64,000 bases of DNA, from assembly GCF_000515215.1 (NCBI RefSeq), contig NZ_KI911557.1, positions 5,203,741 through 5,267,740 of the forward strand, written 5' to 3'. Position numbers and translations under genes: made by a program. The DNA comes from Methylomonas sp. 11b. Lineage in GTDB: Bacteria > Pseudomonadota > Gammaproteobacteria > Methylococcales > Methylomonadaceae. The notes below the pieces were generated by a model. It had not been told where the DNA came from and made no database searches. It was given only the letters and a program-made list of their open reading frames with translations. The first letter of the stretch is position 1. The number at the start of each line of letters is the position of its first letter. This document shows positions 46,883 through 54,639 of this stretch, one piece after another.

Positions 46883-47058
46883 TGTTGGACGCCTGCCTTA
46901 GGGCAGTTTAGTCAAGCAATTACTATTTTATAGTTATTATTATCAGCCGTTTTACAGGCTGTTTCCCTCCCCCCTCAAAGATACAACCCGTTAAGGTTGA
47001 ACGCACTCCGTATTCAAGGTGGGCGAAGTGTATTTTAAAAAAAACCGGGTGTCCAACA
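46883..47058. repeat. 176-bp AT-rich element with terminal inverted repeats
   Basis: TGTTGGAC (46883-46890) is perfectly inverted as GTCCAACA (47051-47058), and with two G-T pairs the stem extends to 13. Inside are hairpins: CTGCC/GGCAG (46893-46906), ACTAT/ATAGT (46922-46934), CAGCC/GGCTG (46944-46961) and TTGAA/TTCAA (46997-47017), plus a C9 tract interrupted by T. No coding frame. Two readings fit: a miniature transposable element, or a structured RNA closed by a long-range stem. No clear target duplication is seen. Confidence 0.5.
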
Positions 47059-47153
47059 AAAAAAACAGTTTTATTTCGGGAAATGGTTTCGCCACGAAAT
47101 TAATTTTCTTAAACAGAAACTTAGCTTGTATCAGGCTTTTCTAATGTTTTGTT

Positions 47154-48605
47154 TTAGCGTTCCATTCGGCGCGATTCTTCCTCGCTGAGAAAGAAATTTA
47201 GCCGTTCGTTGAGGATGGCCTGTAGTTGAAAGCTGAGATCGTTCTGTTGTTTTGCCAATCTGATTTGCATGATTGCCGCTTCGGTTTCGCCGCTGGCGTA
47301 ATAGTACTCGGCCATGTAGCGATGCGATTCCCCAGGCTGTTTGAGGTCTGCGAAAATCTGCGCGAGTAATTCGTAATAATACGGCTGGTCTTTCTCGCTG
47401 TCCGACAAGCTTTGTAACACTTGTTTTGCGCGTTGCGGTTGAGCGTTCTTGACCAGGCTGCGGGTATATTGGATTTTCAGCGCGTCGTTGCTGGGGAAGG
47501 TATTAATCGCTTTTTCAAATAATTTGCCGGCTTTTTCGTAGTCGTGCGCATCCATGGCCGTGCGGGCCAGCGCCGATATATATTGCGGTTGCCGTGGATA
47601 TTGCTCGGTGAGTTTTTGAAAAATTTCGCTGGCGGCGGCGTATTGTTGATTTTCCAAATACACCAAACCCATGCCATAACGGGCCACAGCTCTTTGCTCC
47701 GGCGTGCCTTGCATTTCGAGCGTAGTGAAATGCTGTAGCGGAGTGCGTTTGTCCTGCGCAGATAGTACGGCAAGCTTGGCTTTGGTCAACAAATACGCTA
47801 ATGAGTCCGGATATTGTCGGTACGGATAGATTTCAGCTCTGCCGCGGGTGTCGGCGACGCGGTTCTCGGATACCGGATGCGTTCTTAAAAATTCAGGTAC
47901 GCCTTTGCCGTAATAACGGGTGGATTGCTGCAAGCGTTCGAAAAAAGTCGGCATGCTGCGCGGGTCGTAATTGGCGCCTGCCAGGGTTTGCATGCCCACC
48001 CGGTCGGCTTCTTTTTCGTGGTCGCGGGTAAAGTCGATTTGAAACTGAATATTGCCGGCTTGGATTGCCATTAAAGCCGCTTGACCCATATTGGGTGACT
48101 GGGTGCCGATTAAAATCGCCGCTAACGTGGCGGCGACGGTTGGGATCGACAATTTACTGGCTTTTTCAATCGATCTGTATAAGTGGCGTTGAGTAACGTG
48201 GGCAATCTCGTGAGCCATTACCGACGCCAGTTCGCTCTCCGCTTCGGTCAACAGAATCAAGCCGGAATTGACCCCGATGTATCCGCCCGGGCCGGCGAAG
48301 GCGTTGATATTGGGGTCCATCACGACAAAAAAGTGGAAGGGATTGGACGGCGTGTCGCTATGCGATGCTAATTGCCGACCTATGCTTTGGATATATTGCT
48401 GAATTTCCACATCCTGATTAATCTCGGCTTGTTGATGCAAATTACGAAAAAATGCTTCGCCGAATTCCTTTTCCTGAGCGGGTGAAATGATGGCCCCTGC
48501 CGAATCGCCCATGTCCGGCAGTTGGATTTTTTCGATGTCCAAGGCGCGCGGTGACGAACAGAACAGGATCAGGCCAAGGCTGAAAATAAAAGGCTTAAGT
48601 GTCAT
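47154..48605 (-). CDS. bepA: Beta-barrel assembly-enhancing metalloprotease (M48, TPR)
   Basis: 483 residues. Signal peptide (FIFSLGLILFCSSPRA), then an M48 protease domain with HEIAHVTQRH (HExxH zinc site) and the third ligand region EKEADRVGMQTL; the C-terminal half (from about 290) is tetratricopeptide-like. BepA/YfgC degrades or rescues stalled LptD and other outer-membrane proteins. A 300-bp noncoding stretch follows its stop before a terminator. Divergent from tusD. Confidence 0.94.
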   Translation of the reverse strand: MTLKPFIFSLGLILFCSSPRALDIEKIQLPDMGDSAGAIISPAQEKEFGEAFFRNLHQQAEINQDVEIQQYIQSIGRQLASHSDTPSNPFHFFVVMDPNINAFAGPGGYIGVNSGLILLTEAESELASVMAHEIAHVTQRHLYRSIEKASKLSIPTVAATLAAILIGTQSPNMGQAALMAIQAGNIQFQIDFTRDHEKEADRVGMQTLAGANYDPRSMPTFFERLQQSTRYYGKGVPEFLRTHPVSENRVADTRGRAEIYPYRQYPDSLAYLLTKAKLAVLSAQDKRTPLQHFTTLEMQGTPEQRAVARYGMGLVYLENQQYAAASEIFQKLTEQYPRQPQYISALARTAMDAHDYEKAGKLFEKAINTFPSNDALKIQYTRSLVKNAQPQRAKQVLQSLSDSEKDQPYYYELLAQIFADLKQPGESHRYMAEYYYASGETEAAIMQIRLAKQQNDLSFQLQAILNERLNFFLSEEESRRMER

Positions 48606-48732
48606 GGAAGCTCGGACTGGAAGCAGTAAATTTGGTTCAATGGCAAAACAATGTGCGGCAAAAACGGGCAGCTTGAGTGTGCTCGTATTAAAATACGCCG
48701 AATATTGAGTTTAACGATTATTTTACAGCGCG

Positions 48733-49122
48733 ATGAAATATGCCGTACAAGTTAATGCCAGTCCTTACGCCAGCAATGCCGGGCTGAATGCCTACCGGTT
48801 TATTCAGGCGGCGTTGGCGGCCGAGCACCAAATTCTGCGAGTATTTTTTTACAAAGAAGGTGTCTATCATGCTTTTCGGTATGCTCAGCCTCCGGAGGAC
48901 GAATTCTCGATTACTCGACATTGGTCGGCTTTAGCTGAGCAATATGGCGTGGATTTAGTGGTATGCATCTCGGCGGCACAGCGCCGGGGTTTATTGTGTC
49001 TTGATGAGGCAGCGCGGCAGGGTAAGCAGGATGACGACACGGCGCCAGGGTTTCGGATAGCCGGTTTAGGGCAATGGCTGGAAGCCACATTGTTGGCTGA
49101 CCGCAGTATTGTCTTCGGTTAA
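48733..49122 (+). CDS. tusD: Sulfurtransferase TusD (DsrE family)
   Basis: 129 residues. KYAVQVNASPYASNAGLNAYRFIQAALAAEH is the DsrE-fold start, and VDLVVCISAAQRRGLL carries the persulfide-accepting cysteine expected in TusD. It relays sulfur from IscS-TusA to MnmA for tRNA 2-thiouridine formation. Seven bases separate it from tusC. Confidence 0.92.
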   Translation: MKYAVQVNASPYASNAGLNAYRFIQAALAAEHQILRVFFYKEGVYHAFRYAQPPEDEFSITRHWSALAEQYGVDLVVCISAAQRRGLLCLDEAARQGKQDDDTAPGFRIAGLGQWLEATLLADRSIVFG

Positions 49123-49129
49123 CTGTGCA

Positions 49130-49486
49130 ATGAAACGCTATCTATTTATCATGCGCCGCTTGCCTTACAGCGGTGGTCATCTGCAAGAAACTCTGGACGC
49201 AATTTTGACGGCCGCGGCCTTTGATCAGCACGTCGCATTACTATTTGTCGACGATGCCGTTTGGCAATTGAAAAATCAGCAGCAACCTGCTGGATTAGAT
49301 TTAAAGGATACCTCGGCAATTTTCCAGGCCTTGCAAATTTACGACGTTAACGATTTGTACGTAGAAGAAGAATCTTTGCAGCTGGCCGGACTAACATCCA
49401 CGGATTTGATCTTGCCTGCCGTCCGTCTGCCGCGCGCAGAAGTTAGCGGCTTGATGCGTAGTTACGACCTTACTATTTCCGATTGA
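49130..49486 (+). CDS. tusC: Sulfurtransferase complex subunit TusC
   Basis: 118 residues from ATG 49130 (MKRYLFIMRRLPYSG); an in-frame extension to 49109 would overlap tusD. It has the DsrF-like fold with YSGGHLQETLDAILTAAAFDQHVALLFVDDAVWQL. The third partner, tusB, normally follows but the next gene here encodes a PilZ protein. Confidence 0.9.
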   Translation: MKRYLFIMRRLPYSGGHLQETLDAILTAAAFDQHVALLFVDDAVWQLKNQQQPAGLDLKDTSAIFQALQIYDVNDLYVEEESLQLAGLTSTDLILPAVRLPRAEVSGLMRSYDLTISD

Positions 49487-49576
49487 CGCTGCGGAATTAA
49501 ACAGTTAAAGCCGCTTAAGCTAAAATTCTTTATTCGTAATATTACCCCACTTAAGTAGACCGAGGACGAGCACACC

Positions 49577-50161
49577 ATGGCGGATGAAATTGAAGAAAAA
49601 AGGCGTTATTTTCGAGTCAACGACACGATAAATCTGCTGCATAAAGTCATCGACAAAAAAAATGTCGACGCCTTGAGTCATGTTTCTAATGATGTATTGG
49701 GCAATTGTTCATTGACGTCCGCTTTGGACGTATTGGCGCAGGAAGCGCGCATGTTGTCGCCGCGCCTGGAAAGACGTGATCCGGAAATGTTCGAATATCT
49801 GAAGATCATCGACACCAAAATCAACCTGATCGCGCAAGCCATTAGCGCACAGAGCGAGGAATTTTCCGAACACGATACCCGCGAAGTAAGTCTCAGCGCG
49901 ACTGGCTTGGCTTTTAGCAATGAAACGCCGATAGAAGTCGGCGAACTACTGGAACTGCGGATGCTGCTGACCTCGTGTATGGCGGTGATCGTGGCCTACG
50001 CGAACGTCGTCCAGTGCAAGGATATTGCCGAAGAGAGTCCGGAACGGCCGTTTTCTATCTGTGTCGAGTATGTCAATCTCACTGAAGACGATAGAGAGCT
50101 ATTGATCAAGCATGTCGTCAAAAAACAATTGCAACAATTGCGTGATAAAAACGAGTTCTAG
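49577..50161 (+). CDS. PilZ-domain protein (c-di-GMP receptor)
   Basis: 194 residues. EKRRYFRVND near the N-terminus and REVSLSATGLAF (RxxxR and D/NxSxxG type) are the c-di-GMP-binding elements, although the two are about 100 residues apart, so the helical stretch between them is an insertion or the first motif belongs to a separate helix. It could respond to c-di-GMP made by the cyclases at 664-3889 or 7495. No operon partner is evident. Confidence 0.78.
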   Translation: MADEIEEKRRYFRVNDTINLLHKVIDKKNVDALSHVSNDVLGNCSLTSALDVLAQEARMLSPRLERRDPEMFEYLKIIDTKINLIAQAISAQSEEFSEHDTREVSLSATGLAFSNETPIEVGELLELRMLLTSCMAVIVAYANVVQCKDIAEESPERPFSICVEYVNLTEDDRELLIKHVVKKQLQQLRDKNEF

Positions 50162-50202
50162 CTGCGTAGTGCATTTTTACAGAGCGTTCGGCAGGTTGGC
50201 GA

Positions 50203-51192
50203 TTGATCTCTCCTAAACTCAAACAGTTGTTACATGTCCTGGCGGACGGCCAATTTCACTCGGGGACCGAATTGGCGGGCTTGCTGGGCGCTAGTCGTTC
50301 GGCGGTGTGGAAACACTTAAGCGCATTGTCCGAATTCGGTATCGAGTTACTAGCGGTTTCAGGTAAAGGTTACCGCTTGCAACACCCTTTACAGTTGTTA
50401 GATGAGCAGCAGATCGATCAGCACTTGGATGGACATGCAAAATCATTGTTGGGTGAGCTGGAAATTCACGATCAGATTCACTCTACCAACACTCATTTAT
50501 TGGAAAAGGCGCGGATGGGCGCTGGCATCGGCTCAGTCTGTCTGGCCGAACGGCAAACCGCTGGGAAAGGGCGGCGCGGCAGGTATTGGGTTTCGCCGTT
50601 TGGTCACAATATTTACTTATCGATTTTGTGGCGCTTCCAGGGTGGGCCGGCTGCGATCAGCGGGTTGAGTCTGGCGGTCGGGGTAGCGGTAATCCGCGCG
50701 TTGCGAGGTTTCGGCATTGTTGATGTGGGGTTGAAATGGCCGAACGATATTTATTGGCGCCAACGTAAATTGGCGGGGATTTTAATTGAAGTCTCAGGAG
50801 AAACCAGCGGACCTTGCCACGCGGTGATAGGTTTGGGTTTAAATGTGTATTTGCCGGCCCATGAAGGACAAGCTATCGAGCAGGATTGGGTCGATTTGCA
50901 CGCCATTTTGGCCGCGTCGTTTCATGGTAAACGCAATCGGTTGGTGGGCGAGTTATTAAATCAGTTGTTACCCGTGCTGGCAGAGTACGAGACCCGTGCG
51001 CTGGGGCATTATCTCGACGAATGGCGTGGCTACGATGCCATGCAAGGCAAACAGGTCGATATTTTTATGCACGAGCAGAGCTTTAGCGGCGTGGTGGCGG
51101 GCATTGATGATCAAGGCCTGTTGTTGCTGGAACTTGCGGATGGCCAAACCCGCGTGTTTGCGTCCGGCGAAGTCAGTTTCCGGCGATTATGA
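50203..51192 (+). CDS. birA: Biotin-protein ligase / biotin operon repressor
   Basis: 329 residues from a TTG start. An N-terminal winged helix (residues 1-62: LADGQFHSGTELAGLLGASRSAVWKHLSAL) makes it the regulatory type. The ligase core has GKGRRGRYWVSPFGHNIYLS (biotinyl-AMP binding) and KWPNDIYWRQRKLAGILIE, and a C-terminal SH3-like domain. It attaches biotin to acetyl-CoA carboxylase and, when charged, represses bioB; a fitting operator lies at 21641-21673. Overlaps coaX by four bases. Confidence 0.95.
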   Translation: MISPKLKQLLHVLADGQFHSGTELAGLLGASRSAVWKHLSALSEFGIELLAVSGKGYRLQHPLQLLDEQQIDQHLDGHAKSLLGELEIHDQIHSTNTHLLEKARMGAGIGSVCLAERQTAGKGRRGRYWVSPFGHNIYLSILWRFQGGPAAISGLSLAVGVAVIRALRGFGIVDVGLKWPNDIYWRQRKLAGILIEVSGETSGPCHAVIGLGLNVYLPAHEGQAIEQDWVDLHAILAASFHGKRNRLVGELLNQLLPVLAEYETRALGHYLDEWRGYDAMQGKQVDIFMHEQSFSGVVAGIDDQGLLLLELADGQTRVFASGEVSFRRL

Positions 51193-51929
51193 TTTTACTG
51201 GTCGATATTGGCAACTCGCGTCTGAAATGTACCCAGGCAGAGGCCGGTCGGCTTCAGCCGACTCAGTTCATGGATTATCGGCAGCCGGATTTCTCTGAAC
51301 GCTTGCGTAAATATTGGCTGAATATCCCAGCACCCAAGCAAATCGCTATTGCGTCGGTATCGGAAAATGCTCTGATCTTGTTGCTGGTCGAAATGGCGCG
51401 GTCAATATGGCCAGGCCTTGAAGTAATCATTCCGCAGTCTTCGCAAACCGCTTTTAACGTCAAAAATGCATATGCTCGCCCTGAGAAGTTGGGTGTGGAC
51501 CGCTGGTTGGCATTGCAGGCGGCACATCGTTATTATCCTGGGGATACGTGTGTCGTCGATTGCGGCACCGCTATCACAATAGATTTCATCGAGAGCGATG
51601 GCAGGCATCTGGGTGGTTTAATTAGTCCGGGGTTGTTGCTGATGAAAAAATCCTTGGCAGACAATACCGCCGCGCTACCGTTTAGCGAAGATCAGGCAGA
51701 TACAAGTTTGGCGGTTGTCACGTCGGCGGCTATCAATAACGGTACTTTGTTAGCTGCGACTGGCTTGGTAGAGGCTGCCTTGGCGCGTCAGCCCAAAGCG
51801 TATCAGTTGGTATTGAGCGGCGGCGATGGGGAGACCTTAGCTCGACACCTAGCCTTTCCAAGCATTGTAGACGGCGATTTGGTCTTTAAAGGCTTGCTCA
51901 ATTATTGCCGAAATGAAAACGTCTCATGA
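51189..51929 (+). CDS. coaX: Type III pantothenate kinase
   Basis: 246 residues. LLVDIGNSRLKC is the phosphate-1 motif, GVDRWLALQAA and VVDCGTAITIDFI follow, and GGLISPGLLLMKKSL is the substrate loop. It phosphorylates pantothenate at the start of CoA synthesis and is translationally coupled to birA and to the SPOR-like gene, a usual gammaproteobacterial arrangement. Confidence 0.96.
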   Translation: MILLVDIGNSRLKCTQAEAGRLQPTQFMDYRQPDFSERLRKYWLNIPAPKQIAIASVSENALILLLVEMARSIWPGLEVIIPQSSQTAFNVKNAYARPEKLGVDRWLALQAAHRYYPGDTCVVDCGTAITIDFIESDGRHLGGLISPGLLLMKKSLADNTAALPFSEDQADTSLAVVTSAAINNGTLLAATGLVEAALARQPKAYQLVLSGGDGETLARHLAFPSIVDGDLVFKGLLNYCRNENVS

Positions 51930-52681
51930 AAGCGCTGTTTTTTTTGTTATGTCTGCTGAATGTGTTGTTTTTTTTCTGGAAGCTACATTTTGGTGCGCTG
52001 ACGCCATCGGTCGAGCCAGTCAGCCATATTCCGGCCTTGTTAACGGTCAGCGAAAGACAATCGGCTAGGCGTGGAGCACAAATTTCTGCTTATCTGGACA
52101 ACGCCGCCATTGAAATACAAGCTAAGCAAGCGAAGAATATTTTGCAGCGCTTGAATCCGTCCCAAGCTGCTTTGATCCTCAAAACAAGCCCACATACTCC
52201 TAAGCCAACTGTTTCCGAAAGGCAGAAAGCCGAGATCCATCATTGCTACGAGGCTGGTCCGTTCAGCGATCAGGAAGCGTTGCGGCGCTGGGCCAATACC
52301 GAGCGTTTAACTGCGTTTAAAGCGGTAAACAAGTCGAGCATTGTTGCGTCGGACTTCCAGGTTTATTACCCGGCTGGAAAAGATGCCGAGCAAACCCGTA
52401 TCAATAAAATGATGTTAAAGGCCAAAGGATTTAACGATATCTGGCCGGTAACCGACGGTGATATCAAAGGGGCAATATCGCTCGGCGTGTTCAATGAGCG
52501 GCAGCGCGCAACGCTATTTAAAAATCAATTGGCCGAGCAAGGCGTAAAAGCGGAAATAAGGCAGCGCAATAAACTCCGGGATGAATTGTTCATTCGCTTC
52601 GTCGGGGGCCATGGCGCAATTTTCAAGAACGTGGGCTACACGCGTGTGGCCGATTTAGACTGTGGAAATGCGTTGAAATAA
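51926..52681 (+). CDS. SPOR-like membrane-anchored protein
   Basis: 251 residues. One N-terminal hydrophobic helix (KALFFLLCLLNVLFFFWKL) anchors it; the C-terminal half (HHCYEAGPFSDQEALRRW...ISLGVFNERQRATLFKNQLAEQGVKAEIRQR) matches the SPOR fold that binds denuded glycan at septa. Proteins like this routinely follow coaX. A terminator 51 bases later ends the transcript. Confidence 0.75.
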   Translation: MKALFFLLCLLNVLFFFWKLHFGALTPSVEPVSHIPALLTVSERQSARRGAQISAYLDNAAIEIQAKQAKNILQRLNPSQAALILKTSPHTPKPTVSERQKAEIHHCYEAGPFSDQEALRRWANTERLTAFKAVNKSSIVASDFQVYYPAGKDAEQTRINKMMLKAKGFNDIWPVTDGDIKGAISLGVFNERQRATLFKNQLAEQGVKAEIRQRNKLRDELFIRFVGGHGAIFKNVGYTRVADLDCGNALK

Positions 52682-52731
52682 GCGCCCGACGCTGACCGCA
52701 TTTGCTACAGATGCTTTGACGGTCGTTGCGC

Positions 52732-52765
52732 CGGATGAAACAAATTTAGCTTCATCCGACTTTTT
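52732..52765 (+). terminator. Intrinsic terminator of the birA-coaX transcript
   Basis: CGGATGAA (52732-52739) pairs with TTCATCCG (52751-52758) and is followed by ACTTTTTAT. Confidence 0.8.
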
Positions 52766-52855
52766 ATGTCCGAAAAATTACCTTGTCTCAGTTCCAGACG
52801 CGTAACGCACCGATTTGGTGACTTTTTTACGCAAAAGGCAAAAATCACTCGTAAC

Positions 52856-52874
52856 GTGTCGGTAATATTTACAC
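52856..52874. promoter_or_regulatory. Palindrome upstream of a sigma-54 promoter
   Basis: GTGT (52856-52859), an 11-base AT-rich centre, then ACAC (52871-52874). It lies 50 bases before the -24 element at 52924, a suitable place for a sigma-54 activator such as the PrsR regulator linked to PEP-CTERM genes in other bacteria. Confidence 0.5.
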
Positions 52875-52923
52875 TTTGCGATTGTTGTGGATATAACTTA
52901 TTGAAAAAAAACGTTTTTAATTA

Positions 52924-52939
52924 TGGCATTATATTTGCA
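52924..52939 (+). promoter_or_regulatory. Sigma-54 (-24/-12) promoter
   Basis: TGGCATTATATTTGCA: GG and GC are ten bases apart and TGGCAY/TTGCA match the RpoN consensus. The predicted transcript starts near 52950, giving a leader of about 120 bases for the gene at 53073. Confidence 0.75.
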
Positions 52940-53072
52940 TTAACCTGTTTGGGTGGGTGTTTGTATATATCCACCCCCCTTCTTAGTTGGCATTGAGGAA
53001 CAATTTCAACTACGGAGTAAGGTGGTCAAAAGGATGACCAATTGTTAACGTTAATTTAAATGGGGAATATCC

Positions 53073-53585
53073 ATGAAAACGCTTTTATCTTTAAAACTTT
53101 GGCTTGCTGTTTGCCTATTTGCAGTTTCGACTGTAAGTTCGGCAGGCATCATTTGGGAATCTACTGACGGCGATAGCAATTTTATCTCCTTCGGTTCCAG
53201 TTCATTCCCATTTACTTCAAGTGACACCTTCGGTATCTTTTCTGCTACCGCTGATCTGGCTATTGATGCACCTGTTTACACTTTTAACGGTGTAGGCACA
53301 TTTGCCTCTGCTAGCCCGTTTAAATTGGGTCTGTGGACAGCAAGCGGTTGGGTTAGCGAAGTCGGTAACTATGAATTGGGTGCTCCTAATACGTTCTTGT
53401 TGACCTTTGTAAAACCAGGCGTGGTCACCAGCAACTTGAGCTTTCTGTTTGGATTCGATCTGAAAGCCGCTGCTAATCAAAATCCTGTCACTAGCGTACC
53501 TCTCCCCGCATCGGTATGGTTTATGACAAGCGCTTTGATGGGCTTCCTGTATACCGGTCGTCGTAAAACGGCCGTTCAAGCTTAA
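53073..53585 (+). CDS. PEP-CTERM (VPLPA-type) sorting-signal protein
   Basis: 170 residues with GGGGAA upstream. Signal peptide (KTLLSLKLWLAVCLFAVSTVSSA), a beta-rich domain of about 110 residues that I do not recognise, and a C-terminal sorting region SVPLPASVWFMTSALMGFLYTGRRK: the VPLPA motif, a membrane helix, and an Arg cluster. Such proteins are processed by an exosortase/archaeosortase-like enzyme, which is not in the window. Controlled by an upstream sigma-54 promoter. Confidence 0.85.
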   Translation: MKTLLSLKLWLAVCLFAVSTVSSAGIIWESTDGDSNFISFGSSSFPFTSSDTFGIFSATADLAIDAPVYTFNGVGTFASASPFKLGLWTASGWVSEVGNYELGAPNTFLLTFVKPGVVTSNLSFLFGFDLKAAANQNPVTSVPLPASVWFMTSALMGFLYTGRRKTAVQA

Positions 53586-53600
53586 ATTTTTGGGCTTTTT

Positions 53601-53635
53601 AAACCGGATGGAGTCGTGCTCCATCCGGTTTTTTT
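53601..53635 (+). terminator. Intrinsic terminator after the PEP-CTERM gene
   Basis: AAACCGGATGGAG (53601-53613) pairs perfectly with CTCCATCCGGTTT (53619-53631), followed by T residues to 53635. Confidence 0.93.
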
Positions 53636-53681
53636 ATGTCTGTTGAAAATCTCCAAGTTTATACCTCTAAATTCTCGCGAT

Positions 53682-53745
53682 GGCGGGAGCTTTTAAATTG
53701 CCTGGCGCATCATTGTAGCCGATTGGCTCCCGCCTTCTCGGGAGC
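53682..53745. repeat. Competing inverted repeats between convergent genes
   Basis: GGCGGGAGC (53682-53690) can pair with GCTCCCGCC (53726-53734), or GCTCCCG (53726-53732) can pair with CGGGAGC (53739-53745). Either could act as a terminator for the minus-strand gene ending at 53763. Confidence 0.5.
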
Positions 53746-53762
53746 GACGTTTAACAGGCAAA

Positions 53763-54401
53763 TCAACAACGGTCTTTCTTCACTGCTTTTCTGCTCAAGA
53801 ACACGCCGACAGCGCTACCGAATAACCAAATTGGTGCAGGCAGCGGAACTGGCTGAACAGAGCCGGACACGGGCTTGAACGACACTAATCTCAACAAATC
53901 GCCATTTAGAAAATCGTTGTTCGCCGCCAAGGTAAAGTAACCGGAGCTGGTTGGTGCCGAGGAGCCGGCTTTGGCGTAAAGGTTAAACTCACCCGCGCCG
54001 CCGTCCCATCTGGCGCTGGTTCCCCAACCGCCACCTTGCGTCCACTGGCCCATCAATTGTTGGCTAAAGTCCAGTGTTTCGCCTGCGCTATCCCAGGTGG
54101 CAAAATCGAAATCCATCATCTGAAATGTGCCGTTTCCTAAGCCTCCCGTGGCGTTGGAAACGGTCAATGTGAAAGCCTTGATCACATCATTGTTGCTGAA
54201 ATCAAGAAAAGTCGAGCCCGGGTTGGGAATGAATTGGTCATCCAGGCTGATAAGGCCTTGCGCCGTGGCAGCGTTTCCGAACGCTAAGCCGCTGTAATCG
54301 AGGCTAAAAGTAAGTATTGCGGCGTGAGCGTTGCTGGCTGCGCATAACGGGATAAGTGCGGTCAGGCTGTTTCTAACTAATTTTTTGAGCTGCTTATTCA
54401 T
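53763..54401 (-). CDS. PEP-CTERM (VPLPA-type) sorting-signal protein
   Basis: 212 residues. Signal peptide (LVRNSLTALIPLCAASNAHA), a beta-rich domain with many Gly and aromatic residues (SGLAFGNAATAQGLISLDDQFIP), and the sorting tail QPVPLPAPIWLFGSAVGVFLSRK. Binding partner or ligand unknown. A sigma-54-like sequence upstream is weak (only the GG/GC spacing fits), so its control may differ from the neighbouring PEP-CTERM genes. Confidence 0.85.
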   Translation of the reverse strand: MNKQLKKLVRNSLTALIPLCAASNAHAAILTFSLDYSGLAFGNAATAQGLISLDDQFIPNPGSTFLDFSNNDVIKAFTLTVSNATGGLGNGTFQMMDFDFATWDSAGETLDFSQQLMGQWTQGGGWGTSARWDGGAGEFNLYAKAGSSAPTSSGYFTLAANNDFLNGDLLRLVSFKPVSGSVQPVPLPAPIWLFGSAVGVFLSRKAVKKDRC

Positions 54402-54508
54402 CGTTGTTTTGGTTCATATTGAATAGGAGACCACTCCGGCCCGTCGGGCGTAGCAGTTGCCGGGCGAGTGGGTTTTGCTAAGTCGGTCTTTAAATTCCCT
54501 GGTGTCGC

Positions 54509-54534
54509 CATTCCCGTAAAAACTGGAATCCAGT
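54509..54534. repeat. Degenerate copy of a common intergenic repeat
   Basis: CATTCCCGTAAAAACTGGAA plus TCCAGT resembles the dispersed CATTCCCGCGAAAGCGGGAATCC-type repeats of proteobacteria with the stem decayed; AACTGG/CCAGTT still forms a small hairpin. Confidence 0.35.
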
Positions 54535-54639
54535 TCCTCAACTAGGCTTCGGCGTTCGCAGGGGAGACTTTATTTAAAGCTTAGGTGAATAGCTTGCCGA
54601 AATGCCGGGACTGGGACATGTCAGTCCCGGCAACAGAAG

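Larger units (their letters stand above)
52766..53072. other. Promoter region of a PEP-CTERM gene
   Basis: No real gene. A 76-residue frame at 52766-52996 is low-complexity and overlaps the promoter elements described below; it is probably not translated. Confidence 0.6.

Noticed and set aside
46826..47153. 6S RNA (ssrS) on the minus strand
   Set aside because: Only a short stretch resembles the 3' half of 6S RNA; the conserved central bubble and length were not found.
52766..52996. 76-residue frame before the PEP-CTERM gene
   Set aside because: It covers the sigma-54 promoter, has no ribosome binding site and no recognisable feature.
53860..54480. Sigma-54 promoter for the PEP-CTERM gene at 53763-54401
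   Set aside because: A GG-N10-GC spacing exists upstream but the -12 half (ACGC) differs too much from TTGC.
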